64,000 nucleotides of DNA from NCBI GenBank assembly GCA_911728455.2, contig OU452223.1, forward strand, positions 9,570,174 to 9,634,173. Direction: 5' to 3'. This stretch comes from Marthasterias glacialis. Taxonomy: Eukaryota; Echinodermata; Asteroidea; Forcipulatida; Asteriidae. Positions within the stretch are counted from its first letter, which is position 1. Every line of letters starts with the position of its first letter. The translations under genes and the position numbers were made by a program. Shown in pieces: positions 51,258 through 64,000 of this stretch. The notes beneath the pieces were generated by a model. It was not told the DNA's origin and searched no databases. It worked only from the letters and a program-made list of their open reading frames with translations.

Positions 51258-53100
51258 CAGGGCACCAAGCACCCCTTATTTGTCAACAACTCAGTGAAAA
51301 CAAATGTGAAGTACAAGTAGAAATAATTATTATTTTTTTTTTTTAAGTTCCACTGTCTAGGGAATGTGAAATATAATGATTTTAAAAATCAATAACTTTT
51401 TACTGCAGAATAGATGCCAAAGTCTTTCCTCATTGTCTGAAATCTTAAGTTCCCTTTTTTAAGAAGAAATTATATTTTTTTAAGCAAACATCTGTAATTG
51501 TCAAAGACCAGTATCCGCACTTTGTGTGACCCAACGTGAAATATGAATTGTAGATTGCCTTGTATGACTGGCCCTGTATTCGCTGAAAGCTTGGGGCAGT
51601 TCTTTTAATTGCAACATAAAATCATATTAGTATCTTTTTATTTTTTGATATTGGGGGGGGGGGGTTGTTACAAGGGCTCAAAATACCCACTGGCCTGTGC
51701 CAGTAGTTTTAGCACTTGGCCAGCTACTCCACAGCCTAACAAAGTCCTGCCGTCTAGTGTTTTTCCAAACACATTCTTCAGAAGATTTTCAAACTTGAGC
51801 TTATCAATTCGAGACCTCTTCAGAAAGTTAAAAAGAGAACAGAAAATATTTCAGGGCTTGAAAACAAATATTTCTGGTCATGTGAAAATTTGTGAACTGC
51901 AAGACCTGTGGTTTAGGGGTGACTCTCTCGAAGTTAGACCTCTAGTTTGGCTACTTGCCTAATGACATTTTCAGTTTTTATTTTTTTCATTTAGGCGTAT
52001 TTGTCAATTGGATAATAAACAAGGGTTATGCTCGGTGGTGTAGCCAAGGGGGGCATTGCCTCCCCCGCCCGTGGAACATCCTGCCACCTCCCCTTGCTTT
52101 CCCCCATTGTCAGCATGTGGACACTGAAATTTGCTATAATCAGGCAATTTTAACTGAAATTGCCCCCTCAACAAAGATCTGTGCCGCCCCCCCCCCCCCC
52201 TGCAATAAGATGCTAGCTACCCCACTGGTGGTGCTGAATAACTGAGCTGTGAACATTTTGTTGGGTGAATCCATAGACATGTAGCTTTTTCAGGGAAGAT
52301 TTTAACAGTATGTGTTTCGTTTATAATTTAGTAAAGCAGGTAGGTGATAGGAGTGTGATGATACCAGCATGGATTGTGGCACACAGAGTATGTCATGAGA
52401 AAAATACTTAGCTATAGGGCCATCGCTGATTTGTCATTTGAAAATAATAGCGGTAGAATCATGGAGGAATGGTGGGATGACAAAATGTTTTTGTTAACTT
52501 TACAAAATGGCTGACATTGCTTTGTTATTCAACCTATATTTTTTTTCAAAGGACAAATCTGTGACGGCCCTATATGCTGATAGCCAAATATCTTTCTGGT
52601 AACATACTATGACTGTGTGCCAATGTTCCTGCTTGGTTTCTTTATGATGTTGTGAGTCCATCATTACAAATTCCTGTGATTGTTTTTTAATCATTGGCTA
52701 AATAAACCATTCTATTCTATTCTACTCTATTCTATCAAAGGCACAATTCACTCAAATATTTCCCCTATCTGTGCCATTATTTTTTTACAAATACATTCTT
52801 AGTTTGACAACAGACATTGTGCAGTAAGGCTAGTTTGTATATTTTTGATTAGGCTTCTTAAAATAACCTTTGTTTAAACTTAAAGAGTCGAAAAAAATAA
52901 CCAATACCCTCTGAACAGTAAACTTGTCAACACATATTTCACTCACAGCGCCCTCATGCTGTAGTCTTTATTAAACGTTCTGGCACCGTCCACACGCAGT
53001 AGTATGCAATAGTATCATGCTATCCTTTCTGTTATTTACAAATACAATCAAATCTAAGGATGTATACTTTTACATTATGCAAATTAGACGCACTTTGTGT
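51258..53100. other. 3' flank of the methyltransferase gene
   Basis: No supported gene. Candidate AATAAA signals occur at 52013 and 52703. G-run at 51653-51664, C-run at 52188-52200, and a TTCTA pentanucleotide repeat at 52710-52735. Confidence 0.5.
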
Positions 53101-53105
53101 TTAAA

Positions 53106-53427
53106 GCCCCAGCTCAACATTGGTAAAGTGTCTGTAAATGCTTCTATTCTTTGCACAAATCAAGATATATGTAATGAAACCAACCTGTGAAAATTTCAGT
53201 AAAAAATGCATTCAGCACTTTTGTAAGCATTCTTCGACAGAGTTTTGGTCTCACATGAGACGAAAATTAATTTTGGATTTATTTCATGTATTATTTCATG
53301 CCTTCATTCGAAAGCGATGACACTTTCAAAGGAAAATGTTGTACCATCATTATGTTTTTACCATGTAAGTTATATGTAAATCTGTGACCATTTATGTTTT
53401 TCTTTCTTACCAATGTTGAGCTGGGGC
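53106..53427. mobile_element. TTAAA-flanked MITE, copy 2
   Basis: GCCCCAGCTCAACATTGGTA (53106) is inverted as TTACCAATGTTGAGCTGGGGC (to 53427), flanked by TTAAA on both sides (53101-53105, 53428-53432). 322 bp, no coding capacity. Confidence 0.82.
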
Positions 53428-53699
53428 TTAAAGAGAGAGAGGTCTTGACGCAGTATACTCATCTGAACATTCAGAGTTTTCATCCGTATGTCAATTTTTG
53501 TTTTCATATTTATCATTTATGGTTATTGTTCCCTTTTTTTAATTGCTGATTGGTGAATGTCCGTACACTGGTGGTCATAAATGGCGGCCGTGACATTGCC
53601 AAAGAAAGGGTCATATATTATTGGCCTGATGCTTCACGGAGGCAGCGAAGGCAATTTTCTCCATGCCCGTGGTCATTTCCTTGGTGCCCCTTGCGCTTG

Positions 53700-54262
53700 T
53701 CATTAAAAATCCCCTCATTGAGGTGCTATTATCATTTGTGTTCTCTTATGTTTAAGATTGTTAACGGGATTGCTCTAGATTGTTTAGCCAACCTAGTCAG
53801 GCACATGGTTACAATACACGTGCTGCAAACTGCACAGTTGTGTGTCTGTCTCGACCAAGAACAGAAGTAAAGGCATGGAACGGTCTAACAAATAATGTGA
53901 AAATGGCTAACAGCATAGTTACACACTTTCAAAAGACTCTACTGGTGGTGGGGGTATGGGTGGGGGTTAAGGGCTCTATAGTCTGGGTAATATTTATATG
54001 GGGGTAATTGTTGCTCTTTTATATTTTTCCGTTTTAATCTTTGTTGGGTGCTTTTTGTCCAGGATGCTTTAGGTGTATATTGTCTTATATCCTAAAAATT
54101 TAAATATATTTTTTTGCTCTTTGTAACTTTGTAATTCTGTATTTATTTAATTTTAATTTGACCCCAAAACAGCCCAGAGCCCCTCCCCCAAGGAAAACAG
54201 TTCTAGGATAACTGATGGGGCTACCCTGGCTAAATAAGACGAAATAAATAAATTAATAAATT
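53700..54262 (+). pseudogene. LINE 3' relic, frameshifted
   Basis: Two frames together give IVNGIALDCLANL, then QAHGYNTRAANCTVVCLSRP, RTEVKAWNGL and VTHFQKTL. These are the C-terminal landmarks of CR1/Jockey-type ORF2 (Y-N-T-R, R-T-E, W-N-x-L). It ends with a 3' tail GGGGCTACCCTGGCTAAATA. Confidence 0.68.
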
Positions 54263-54560
54263 AATAACAAGCCTGCATATAGCTCCTCTAGAATTCCTAA
54301 TATTTTAAAAGAAGGTCGGCGATTTCGTTTTAGCGTTCTGAATATAATATAAAGGAGTAAGTATCTCACAAGTTGCCAGGCTAGCATAAAAGAGCTTTGG
54401 ATAAATATCCTGTTTCTCAAAGTGATGAAGACACAAGTGTCTTGTTTTTATAAACTATGCAAGAGTGGATGAGATCGGTTGCATTTAATAAATAGCACAG
54501 TAGTAAAAAAAGATTATACAAAAAAAATGTACGTGTAAGAGATTCTTTACTGATGTCTAA

Positions 54561-54681
54561 GGCCGTTTACGAAATCTCCGTCCGCTTGTTTGAATCCCCG
54601 TAAGGAAAGCACACGTTTAAAAAAAAACCTGACAGAGCCTAAGCCCAAGCCGAAGCCCAAGCCGTGATTTCGTAAACGGCC
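54561..54681. mobile_element. PIF/Harbinger-like MITE with TAA duplication
   Basis: GGCCGTTTACGAAATC (54561) is inverted as GATTTCGTAAACGGCC (to 54681), flanked by TAA on both sides. Three-base TWA duplications and GG-starting termini fit PIF/Harbinger. Confidence 0.68.
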
Positions 54682-55350
54682 TAAGAGCACAGAAAAAGGG
54701 AGAAACAATTTATTTGCCTTTTTTTCCGGGGTAGGAGGTTGTCTTCAGTTAAAAAAAACTATCATGGTAAAAATCGGTCCCAACCACCACCACACACACT
54801 CCATTAGGAATCGGCCTGGGTCTGCGTTCGAATGGGTGTGCATTACACTCTGCAGCACCATTACACATACCCTGCACAGCAAGGTGGCAAAGCTACGACG
54901 AATTACGAACCGGACTTGTTACCATGTGGTGTCGACCGGGTCTTTCAACCAGTAAACCACAGGTAACCGTCAGTGGACACCTGGACACCAATTCCCAACA
55001 AACTTTCATGGCTAGCCTGGAGTAGCAAGTGAGGACAAATGGACACGAGAGAGTGGATAAGGTAAACAAATTTTCACTGAACCTTTTTTGTCATTTTTTT
55101 TGCACTCAAATGATAAGTAACCAAATCATTGTGTCGGAAACACACGCTGTTACCCTCGACCTACTTGACTTAATAAAAGTCTTCGAAGATTTCTCGATTA
55201 TTCAGGTTCTTAAATCCACTTTAAGTGAAGTAGATTCCCTCTAAAATGCTTCTCCGGTTGTTTAAATACGTTGGGGTGTGGTTTAGCTTGTTATAAATGT
55301 GTTTTATACAGTTTTTATATCCAAGTATTATTCAGGGGCCCACTCCCGAG

Positions 55351-55447
55351 TTTAACTTCAACACGTCATGCCGTGCCGTGTTGAAGTTAAAGTTGGTACA
55401 TTAGACCGCCCTGTGCCACGACGCGGCGTGTCGTGGCAGGGCGGTCT
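55351..55447. repeat. Two consecutive strong hairpins
   Basis: Hairpin 1: TTTAACTTCAACACG (55351-55365) with its exact complement (55377-55391). Hairpin 2: AGACCGCCCTG...CCACGAC paired with GTCGTGG...CAGGGCGGTCT (55403-55447), with a 2-nt bulge. The second stem is GC-rich in an AT-rich setting. Confidence 0.8.
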
Positions 55448-55449
55448 TC

Positions 55450-58400
55450 CACACAGAATTCAAGTTCTGGTGTGACTGAGGCATTCCATGCAATGTGGTT
55501 CGAATCTTGGTCAGTAAAAATGGATTGTTTATAGCAAAATTCACGGTGTCCAGAGGCTGACGGGTGGGGGGGGGGGGGGGGGGAGGGAACAGGGGAAAAG
55601 CAGAGGCAGCTGCCCTCTTCTGCCCCCCCCCCCCCCCCCCTTGGCTACGCCACTGCGTTGATCAAGACACTAAACTAGTGGGCGTTTATTTCCTATAACT
55701 TATAGACTCTGCAGTAATGAAGTTCGTAAAAGTTAAGTAGGCCTGAGCCTGATTTGGCGAGAGACCCCTTTTTGTAAAGCTGCGTAGGAAAAGGAAGGTG
55801 TATTATTGGTCTAATTCCATGGTCCATTTTGTTGTGTAGAGTATGACTGATGTCCAAGCATCGCTAATGAGTATTTGTGCCAGTGTATTATTTCAATAAA
55901 TCTCACACATTTTTTTGGTAGTCAACTCGTATAATGCCAAGCCTGTGAGTTACGGTCAGGATCTTGTCATTGGTCTCCCTCTGCCCTCAAATTCTCTTGA
56001 AAGAGGTGAATTCATCACATGGTAGAAAAACAAGGCCGTTGTAATGACAACCTGTGGATTTAGTGTAGTGGGCTAATGTAAAAAGTCTGTATATACCCCT
56101 AATACGCAACTTCCTGTGTGTTCACGGGCTTCATGTCGTATTATAAGCCGCAACGCATTTTTCATGATTTTTCTTTTAACATTATCCCTTATAGTCATTG
56201 TGTAATCCATCACAGTGTTCGCGAGTGCCTTTGTCCGGCCCTTGATTAAGGTAGAAAAAACCGATATGAACGTGATAAAATCCCACACAAAACAGATACC
56301 ATTTTACGTTGTTCACAACAATGTGACCATCTGGATGGTTTGATGTGAATTTCACAGATTGGTATAGCGTGGTGTTTATTGAAAACTAAGGGATGAAAAT
56401 GAAATTTCTCTCCCCAAAACCAATGCCCTTTAAGTGCTTATTGGGGAAGATTACTGCAGGCTTTTAAATCCACTCGTCATAGACTCAAAATATAATATTA
56501 TCTGGGTAGGACCTAGTTGACGTCAGGGTAATTTTAATATTGCTGATTCAAAGTGGAGATTGCATATATCCAAAATAAATAAAGAGAAAAACGACCACAG
56601 CCAAAACATTTTTGCTAAAATTCGGCCTAATTTCTGAGTAAATGTTGCCACATAACCGAAATGGCCACTTTTAATGAAAACCCTCCACGGAACTGAGATA
56701 TGCCTATTTGATTATATTGTAAGAGAGGAGCGGGTTGAGTAGCAAGAAGAACAATTATTAAAAAATAGGTTAACGATGCTCTTAGTATAATAAACTGTAT
56801 TGTTTTACATACTTTCATACTTGCATGGCAGACCAAGGCAAAGCTTAGGTATGTTAGTCCTGTTATTTTAGATTCTGACGATTTCAGTTCAAGAATAGAG
56901 AAACACACAAATTAAGACATAATACTGCGTCATCGAAACCGTGTTTAATACGAAGACACTGTGTAAATTTCCCCTCCAACTTTAAAGGTTCGAATGGCAG
57001 AATGTATTCGTGAGACGAACACATACATTGTAAGGGTGGAAAGTACACTCCCTGGTCAGAGAAACTTCCCGGAGTCCCTGGGACTATGGGTACGGCCCCC
57101 TGTGACCCTGAATCTGGGTCAATTCTGACCCGGGAGTTTTTAGTGTGTGCGTCCAGACTGCAATTTTTAGATGCCCACGAAAATGCCAAACCCGGCCACC
57201 CAGAAAGGATTTTGCCATTAAAAGGGTAGCACATGTCACCAGCCCCATCAGTGGTCATTTATTGACTTATCAACGTACATTCTCAGTCAACAACAACACC
57301 CAATGTTGCCTTTCAAATGTTGCATAATGGGAATTGGAAGTCGTAAGGCATAATGCAGTTGATCATCATGCCTAATCCACTGAGTTTAGATTAATGTGTA
57401 CACTGTTCATGTACTTGATGTTATTTTTGTACCTAAAAGCATTTTTCAACACAACAACTGCAACCTTTCTCACGACGTACTTAGCATTATTCTGAATGGT
57501 TGACGTGTTTTGCAAAATGATCGTCTGAGGATAGACCCATTCCTTCAAAAACAGCTTAAAGTAAATCTGGAACCCATCCATTTTTATTAGTGGTGATTTT
57601 TTTTTCAATATTTATTTTGTGGAGCCATGTTATAACTATAAATGCAAGGATGTAAACAAGCCTTCTGAAGACGAGCAGAGTATACTGTGCGAAACGTCGG
57701 CTCTTTTCAGAGCCACCACTCCTCCTAAAGATATTGTACACATGGTTGTACTCAGAACCCGCATGTTTACTAGTTGTGACTTCCCAACAAGTCTCACACA
57801 ACATCAGGTACGGTGTACATTATTAGTGAGGGAGGCGGGGTGTATCGAAATAGTAGATTTATCAGAAAGCCTTACTTGTTTACCTTGATGCAAAGAATTT
57901 CCTGGAAAATGTTCTGTCTGAAATACTGTCAGGCTTTTCTTTCTCGATTTGATAATTCTGAATAAGCACATGAAAATGATAAATAGTTATCTTGGGCCAA
58001 TCTCATAGAGCTGTTTAATTGTAATAAGCAAAGTTTTCTGCTTGCCTTAGCAGAAAACATTTTAAAGTTAGCGTAAGGGTATTTCACAGGTTAGCAAGAA
58101 AATAAGGCGGCCAGCTTGTGATCACCATGGATTTGCATTGTTACGTCAGTCATACAGTAATGCCAAGACGCTTAGCGTGCATTGTCCCGTGCTTACCGTT
58201 AGCAGCACCAATGAAATGGAAAACACGCAGTCAGCACAAAACTGGCCGTTAAGCATGCACTCTATGAAGCTTGGGCCCAGGTGTTGTCTCAAATTGTCAC
58301 AACGGTGAAAATATACACACAACTACAGAGAGATGTTCTTTCACTACGGCTGAAGTTTGTTTTTTAATGATTGAAAACCAGTAGATTTGGACACACTTAA

Positions 58401-59000
58401 CTAAAACCAATGATGCACCAAACCTTGAAGATAAATCCAATTACTATACAGTACTTCACTTTCCTTAAAAAAAAAATTTAAAAAAATAAAACCCACCCAA
58501 AAAATTCCACTACATTCAAAGTTCGCAAAAGTCATCTTTTAAAAAGAAGAATAAAATTCGGGTCACTTTCTCCCTCAGCGCAGCACCTTAAAAGGGTGCG
58601 ATTTAAGAGATTAGCAACAATGAGCAAACAAGACCTTAGTTTACCAAACTTGAAACCAAGACCACTTCGTTCTTTGAAATTGAAATCTATAGAGTTTCAA
58701 GAATGTTGGTGTTATTGAAACTAATGATGTATCATACTATTTTTTGTTTGTTAAGCTTAATATTAACCTCGTATCAGAACCTGTAGGCCACTAAAGAGAT
58801 ATCAATGCATATGCGAAAATATGCGTAATAAACAATAATAATGCATAATGCGTATTAATAAACACATTAAAAACGCCTTATACATCTCGTTTCCAAATCA
58901 AATGTGTCAGTGCGAATCAGCCCCTCGAAAGATAAGAATTCACCCCGTCTGTAACTAAAGCACGCTGGCAACACTGGTAATTGTCAAATATATACCAGTA
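55450..59000. other. Gene-poor spacer
   Basis: No supported gene. G and C homopolymers lie at about 55566-55582 and 55623-55640. A second hammerhead-like relic is at 57665-57695. The rest is AT-rich without recognised features. Confidence 0.5.
57665..57695 (+). ncRNA. Degenerate hammerhead-like motif
   Basis: CTGAAGA (57665-57671), a partly self-complementary segment around AGAGTATACTGT, then GAAAC (57691-57695), followed by hairpin GGCTC-TTTTCA-GAGCC. The core T of CTGATGA is changed to A, so catalysis is unlikely. It marks a relic of the same kind of element as at 47891. Confidence 0.3.
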
Positions 59001-59034
59001 TCTGCACAATATGTGACCCATACAACCTGTCATC

Positions 59035-59235
59035 GGAGTCACGGGAAAATAGTAAAACGCTGTTGTTATCATTCACTTTTTTCAAACATCGGGTTTTGGA
59101 CTTGAGAGATCAACTCATTTTACTGCATTTCAGACAAAAATATTTCAAGGAAAGTTTTCCACAGTGACCATCTTTATACATGTACCCTGTAAGTTACGTG
59201 CAAGTACTTTTATATTTTCAATCTTACCAATGTTG
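59035..59235 (+). repeat. Diverged dispersed repeat relic
   Basis: Colinear with 1960-2215 (GTCACGGGAAAATA, TTTTGGACTTGAG, AAATATTTCAAGG, GTTTTCCACA) and ends TCTTACCAATGTTG like the TTAAA-flanked MITEs. Confidence 0.5.
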
Positions 59236-59747
59236 TGCACACTCTTTAACTGAGACGTAAACTGGCCAAGAATGAAAGTTGTGAGTTGATTTTTAAAACG
59301 ATCGACTCAAAGACACCAAGACGTATTCCAGCATCAGCATGGCATGTTAACTTTGTACGTACACTGTGTCTGAACAGAATGTTAGATTCATAACGCGACA
59401 CCGATTTTTATATCCATTCTTTAAAACTGCAATTTCAATTTGAATCAGAAGAGATTTCGCAAGGAAACCTCGTGGTTTGTTCCAATCACGTTACCAAAAT
59501 TGTAATGCCATTTTACGTTCTACACCATTTAGGGCCATGCTACTATCCTTGTGGCCCTCGTGTCTTTTAACTTACAAGCATTTGATGAAAATGAATGAAA
59601 CTGACTTTTTGGTGGGTTATATCTTAGACACACTGTCAACTCAAACCCCAGGACAATTAAGCGTTTCATCAGCCGATAATCAACAGTACCATTTAGATAC
59701 AACATCCTTGTTTCCTTCGGCGTGCTCATTTTGTGTTATTCTCGTGA

Positions 59748-60102
<355 letters not shown>

Positions 60103-60109
60103 TGCTGTT

Positions 60110-61165
60110 GGTGGTGTTGGTGTTCGCTTGGTTTTATTTTTTAATAATTATGCGTTTTTTTACAGATAATTGCATTGTTTTACTTTAATGATGCACTTCA
60201 AGGAATTTCGTTGTTTTTTTACTGGCCATAGCGTTTGATAAAAACCTCATGGTGCTAGTAACTCGCAGCACAACTGCAGCAGGTTTCCACAGCAATCCAC
60301 TCCCACTTGTAACCTCCCAGGTCATCTACTACGTAAGCAATCGTCCACGACGAACGGGATTTACACTCGGACGTTATTCTGTATTGGGGATGGTAGGGGT
60401 GCGGGCAGGGGTGGGGAAACATAGTAATAAGCACATTGGTTTGTTTCATCTCGAGAGTTTAGCGAAAAGTTTTGTCTTTTGAGGTTAAATTCGAAGCTTT
60501 CTTATCAAGCGATTTTTTTATAAATTTTACGCTTAAAAAGTTCATCAGGGATTACTCGTTTCCAAGGGTTTACAGTATAACATGTACATGTGGAAAAGAA
60601 GAATTTTCTCGACAACAACTTGTTCCGTTTCCAACAGAAACGCCTTCCAGTGTTGTTTGTTTGTTTGTTTGTTTTTGTTCGTGTGACAGCCTTGGCTTTT
60701 GAGCTTTCGAGTATTTTCTAGCTTAATACGAAAACTTTGACCTGAGATTTTTAAAAACTGTTTTGATTGGTACCAAAGTTAAAGATGTGCTTTTGACATA
60801 CCTGGTTGACATATGGTTGCACCTTTCTCCGTTATTGCGACACTTTGTGACATAAAAATGCTGGTTGGGATAGAGGTTGACAACCTCGTGATTTCGGGTG
60901 ACTCCGTCAACCTCTTCCTGCCATCCACTATCGCTCGCGCATATCTCAGTCAGGCGCCCACTGGCTGTTCTCTTTTCCTGCAGAGGGAACATTAACAGTA
61001 ATGCACAATAGTTTATAAACAAAACTGTATTTTCTTTTTTAATGTGAACGTGTGGAAACTCTTGGCGGCACGCTTTATACTTTGAGTGCACAGTAGCCTT
61101 TAATTACCGCTACCGGTTCATCTTCAATCACGGATAAATAAACTCGTATCTTTTTAGACTGTGGC
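60110..61165. other. Spacer after the GTT tract
   Basis: No supported gene. Short open frames are present but lack splice context or recognisable domains. A (GTTT)n run lies at about 60655-60676. Confidence 0.5.
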
Positions 61166-61171
61166 TTTAAA

Positions 61172-61524
61172 GCCTCAGCTCAACAATGGTTGAAAAGAAA
61201 AACATAAATGTTCACAGATTTACATATACCTTACATGGTATGAAGATAATGATGGTAGAAAACTTTCCTTGAAATGTTTCTGCCTGAAGTGTTATCATTT
61301 TTTTTTTAACAATAAATGAAATAAGACCCAAAATTTAATTTCGTGAAACGAAATCTCTGCCTAAGAATACAAAAATGCCAAATGCATTTTTACAGTTTTT
61401 TTTCGCAAATGAAACAACGAAATGAGCTGAAAATTTTTTACAGGTTGGTTTTATTAACAGATCTTGATTTGTGCCAAGAATGGAAGCATTTACAGACGAC
61501 ACATTACCAATGTTGAGCTGGGGC
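61172..61524. mobile_element. TTAAA-flanked MITE, copy 3
   Basis: GCCTCAGCTCAACAATGGTT (61172) is inverted as TTACCAATGTTGAGCTGGGGC (to 61524), with TTAAA on both sides (61167-61171, 61525-61529). Internally similar to 29483-29830. Confidence 0.8.
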
Positions 61525-61529
61525 TTAAA

Positions 61530-63809
61530 GTACAAACCAGGCATGTTTGTCAAAAGATTGAAAACTGTATTAAACGGCACCCAGACACGAATATTACTCA
61601 CTCTGTAACATCACAACTGAACAATTACGTTTTTAGTGCAGAAAGTCCGTTTATATAAATTTGCACTTCAACTTGTAAGGTGATTTTCTTTGACGAATTT
61701 GAAATTGGTAAATGGTCATCGAGATTCTAATAGAAAGAGTCTCATTACGTCAAATATATACAGAGGGAGGTTGTGCACATCCAATGCACATGACAGTTGA
61801 ACTGTTTACATTGGCAATTTTGTCCTTGTCTGATATCGTCTGATAAAGTAATTGGTACGGTACATTATTATACACTCTTATAACGACCTAGTCAAAATAT
61901 TGACTGGTTTTCCTACTTGTTGAAAACTGACCAGGAGATTAGTTAAACATACGAGAGAAAAGATTAATAATGGAGTTAGTCATGCCAACTAGAAAAAGCA
62001 ATTGGATTTGACTCCAGTTTGAGTTATTTAATCCTGACTAGAAAAAGCTAGTCAGACTGACTGATTTTTAGTTGCACCCAGCTGGCCTTTAATTGTTAGT
62101 CAAATCTAACTGGTTTTTAGTCAAATCTGATTAATGCTTTATACCTTATAGCTTAGACAAAATTGAGAAGCAGCCCTGTTTAGATTCACTTTGAAATATT
62201 TAACACGTGTTCTAGGTTAATGGAAATGACTCCGTCATAAAGAATGCATCTCAAGCCTATTATTGTAATGTTAAATACTCTTTATTAATGGGATTTTATT
62301 TCTCCATAATTCCCATGGCCATTGTACTTAAGACACTCCCTCGTTGAGTGCTTTAACTCTAGTCTGGCGACTTTTTGTACAAAAGAGTCAGGGGGCTTTT
62401 TTTAATGGATTCACAGCAGTTTTATATAGGTGACTTTAATCTCTATTCTATCAGAGAGGAAACCAGGAAATGTCACATTGACCTTTCTTCACAAACAACA
62501 TCGCATTTCATTTCGCTAAAGTATATTTTGGGGACAGTAGGAGGTATTTTGCCCAAGGTTTTCAACAATGCCCAAAATCCCTCAAGATGTGCCCACCAGA
62601 ACCTCTGGGGTAATCAGAATGAAAAGAAAAAAACATGAAAAAATAATAAGTGACAAAAAAATCCACCGATAATATAAATCAGTAAAGCGCTGTATGATAA
62701 AGACCGCCACGTCCGTGGTTGACTCACATTTATCGGTATAATAACCGACAACTTAAGCATGTTTTAATTTACCAGCTTGTTTTCAAAAATATGACAAAAT
62801 ATTTTTCAGAAGCTTGTTTTGACACCAAGCTTAATCGGCCCGGACAACTGTGAGCAAAGAACAATAATTCGAATGTTTAAAAAGGTCTCTTATAATAGTT
62901 TCTGGAGCACTGTAATGAGCCGCATAAACGCACTTTGTTAGTTTTGTTCCCCTTCTTTCTTTGTTTTTTGTTTTTGGATTGTTTTATTGTCACTAATTAT
63001 TTCTCGCACACACTTTCCACTCTGTTTTGTCAGTAAAATGTCACGAAATGCTAGAGTGAGACGACGTCGGTGAATTTTAAGTATTTTAACTGACAAACTA
63101 TGATGTACAGTATATTTCGTCTACACAATACATGTAGATGCATTATAGACCCATAGATAATAATTATATGAACTAATGTGGGTGTCTTCCTGAAAATTTG
63201 GGAGCATTCAATGCAGTGTTCTACTTTTATTCAGAATATCAGTTATAAAAATCAAACAGGTGCAAACTGTTGGTTTGCTTGTCAGCAAATTTACAATTGT
63301 GTCATAATCAATCCAATGTAAACTGCAAAGCCATTGATTTGGTGAAACGTTTATATAAGGTTAGAATAGAAAATAACCATTTGCACATGTTTGATCACTG
63401 CATTGACGTCGCACAACTTTTGATGAATGTAGACTATCGTAATATTGTTCAAAATGTCAAAATCAGTTAGGATTCTGTTAGGATTCTCCTGATCTTCCAG
63501 CATACACCATTCAAATGGTTTCGAATGATAGATAAACCAGGATGTAATGAATGACTTTTCTTCTACCATTATAGTACAAACAAGGCAGTTTAGGGTTCAC
63601 AATTCAATATAAAATAAGTAGTGATCTTCGAAAGTATGTATTTAGAAAAGTGCACATCAGGAGTTTTTCTGTTGGGTTCCTGGCCCATTGCTTTACTGGC
63701 AAGTGGTCAAGTGGGTATTTCGAGCACTTGTGAATTGTTCCAAATGGTTACAAATCAATTTTCTAGCGAATGATGCTGAAAGTTGTATTTTTGTTTGTTT
63801 TCGTCTCAC
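61530..63809. other. Spacer / intron left of the partial exon
   Basis: No supported gene. 61890-62135 has repeated ACTAGAAAAAGC and TAGTCAAATCT(A/G)A motifs, probably a decayed MITE. The segment next to 63809 is intron of the right-edge gene. Confidence 0.5.
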
Positions 63810-64000
63810 CCGCTGGTCGGGGTAGTCTTCGTCTTCTGTACTTTCGGGCCAGAACTTGGCAAAGTCGGGTTTCTTCTGGCTGAAGGCTATGCGGTTGTTG
63901 TTCAGTGCAGGATGTTTCAGGATCTCGTCGTAGAAGCCGGTGATTTTCTCGTGCAGGATCTCCCCTTGTCTCTTGCTGAGGTTGATGTGGCCCTCCGACT
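63810..64000 (-). CDS. Partial exon of an unidentified gene, cut by the window edge
   Basis: On the minus strand, 191 nt end at a good donor (CAGCGG|gtgaga, intron from 63809 downward). In the preferred frame this reads SEGHINLSKRQGEILHEKI, then FYDEILKHPALNNN and KKPDFAKFWPES. GC content and third-position GC are well above the flanks, as expected of coding sequence. A second open frame exists but has a less protein-like composition. The family was not recognised. The exon continues beyond 64000. Confidence 0.5.

Overview
This window is animal genomic DNA: split genes with GT-AG introns, AT-rich spacers, SINEs, LINEs and many short inverted-repeat transposons. A cell-surface protein built of nine HYR (hyalin-type) repeats plus EGF and SEA-like modules, and the style of the repeats, suggest a marine invertebrate deuterostome, most likely an echinoderm. 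That assignment is inference from gene content. No bacterial, organellar or CRISPR features were found.

Layout. (1) 1-3270: noncoding flank. (2) 3275-29352 (+): a 19-exon gene for a predicted 1105-residue type I membrane protein: signal peptide, nine HYR domains each on one phase 1-1 exon, two EGF-like exons, a SEA-like region with a possible Gly-Ser autocleavage site, a third EGF-like region, one transmembrane helix and a 31-residue tail. The spliced reading frame closes exactly. Its introns hold foldback elements (4.3-6.3 kb), a 2.1 kb TIR-bounded array of a 44-bp repeat (20.06-22.19 kb), several MITE families, tRNA-derived SINEs and a 98-bp minisatellite. (3) 33709-34698 (-): an apparently intronless gene for an unrecognised basic 329-residue protein. 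(4) 38.28-40.2 kb: nested foldback elements, then a 32-bp minisatellite (40.4-40.97 kb). (5) 41587-51257 (+): a 4-exon gene for a 267-residue class I SAM-dependent methyltransferase. Its first intron contains a 5.8 kb hAT-like insertion with a perfect 8-bp target duplication, which itself contains a CR1/L2-type LINE with an unbroken endonuclease-reverse transcriptase frame. (6) 51.3-63.8 kb: gene-poor, with LINE remnants, MITEs, hairpins and a 350-bp (GTT)n tract. (7) 63810-64000 (-): a probable internal exon of a gene running off the right edge.

The three genes show no sign of acting together. The most interesting material is in the repeats: MITE termini with near-consensus CTCF-like motifs, MITEs carrying CRE palindromes, a hammerhead-ribozyme-like core near a repeat related in inverted orientation to another copy in the window, the TIR-bounded satellite array, and a dispersed element that keeps a similar short peptide in two diverged copies. 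Splice sites and domains were assigned by reading; no database search was possible.
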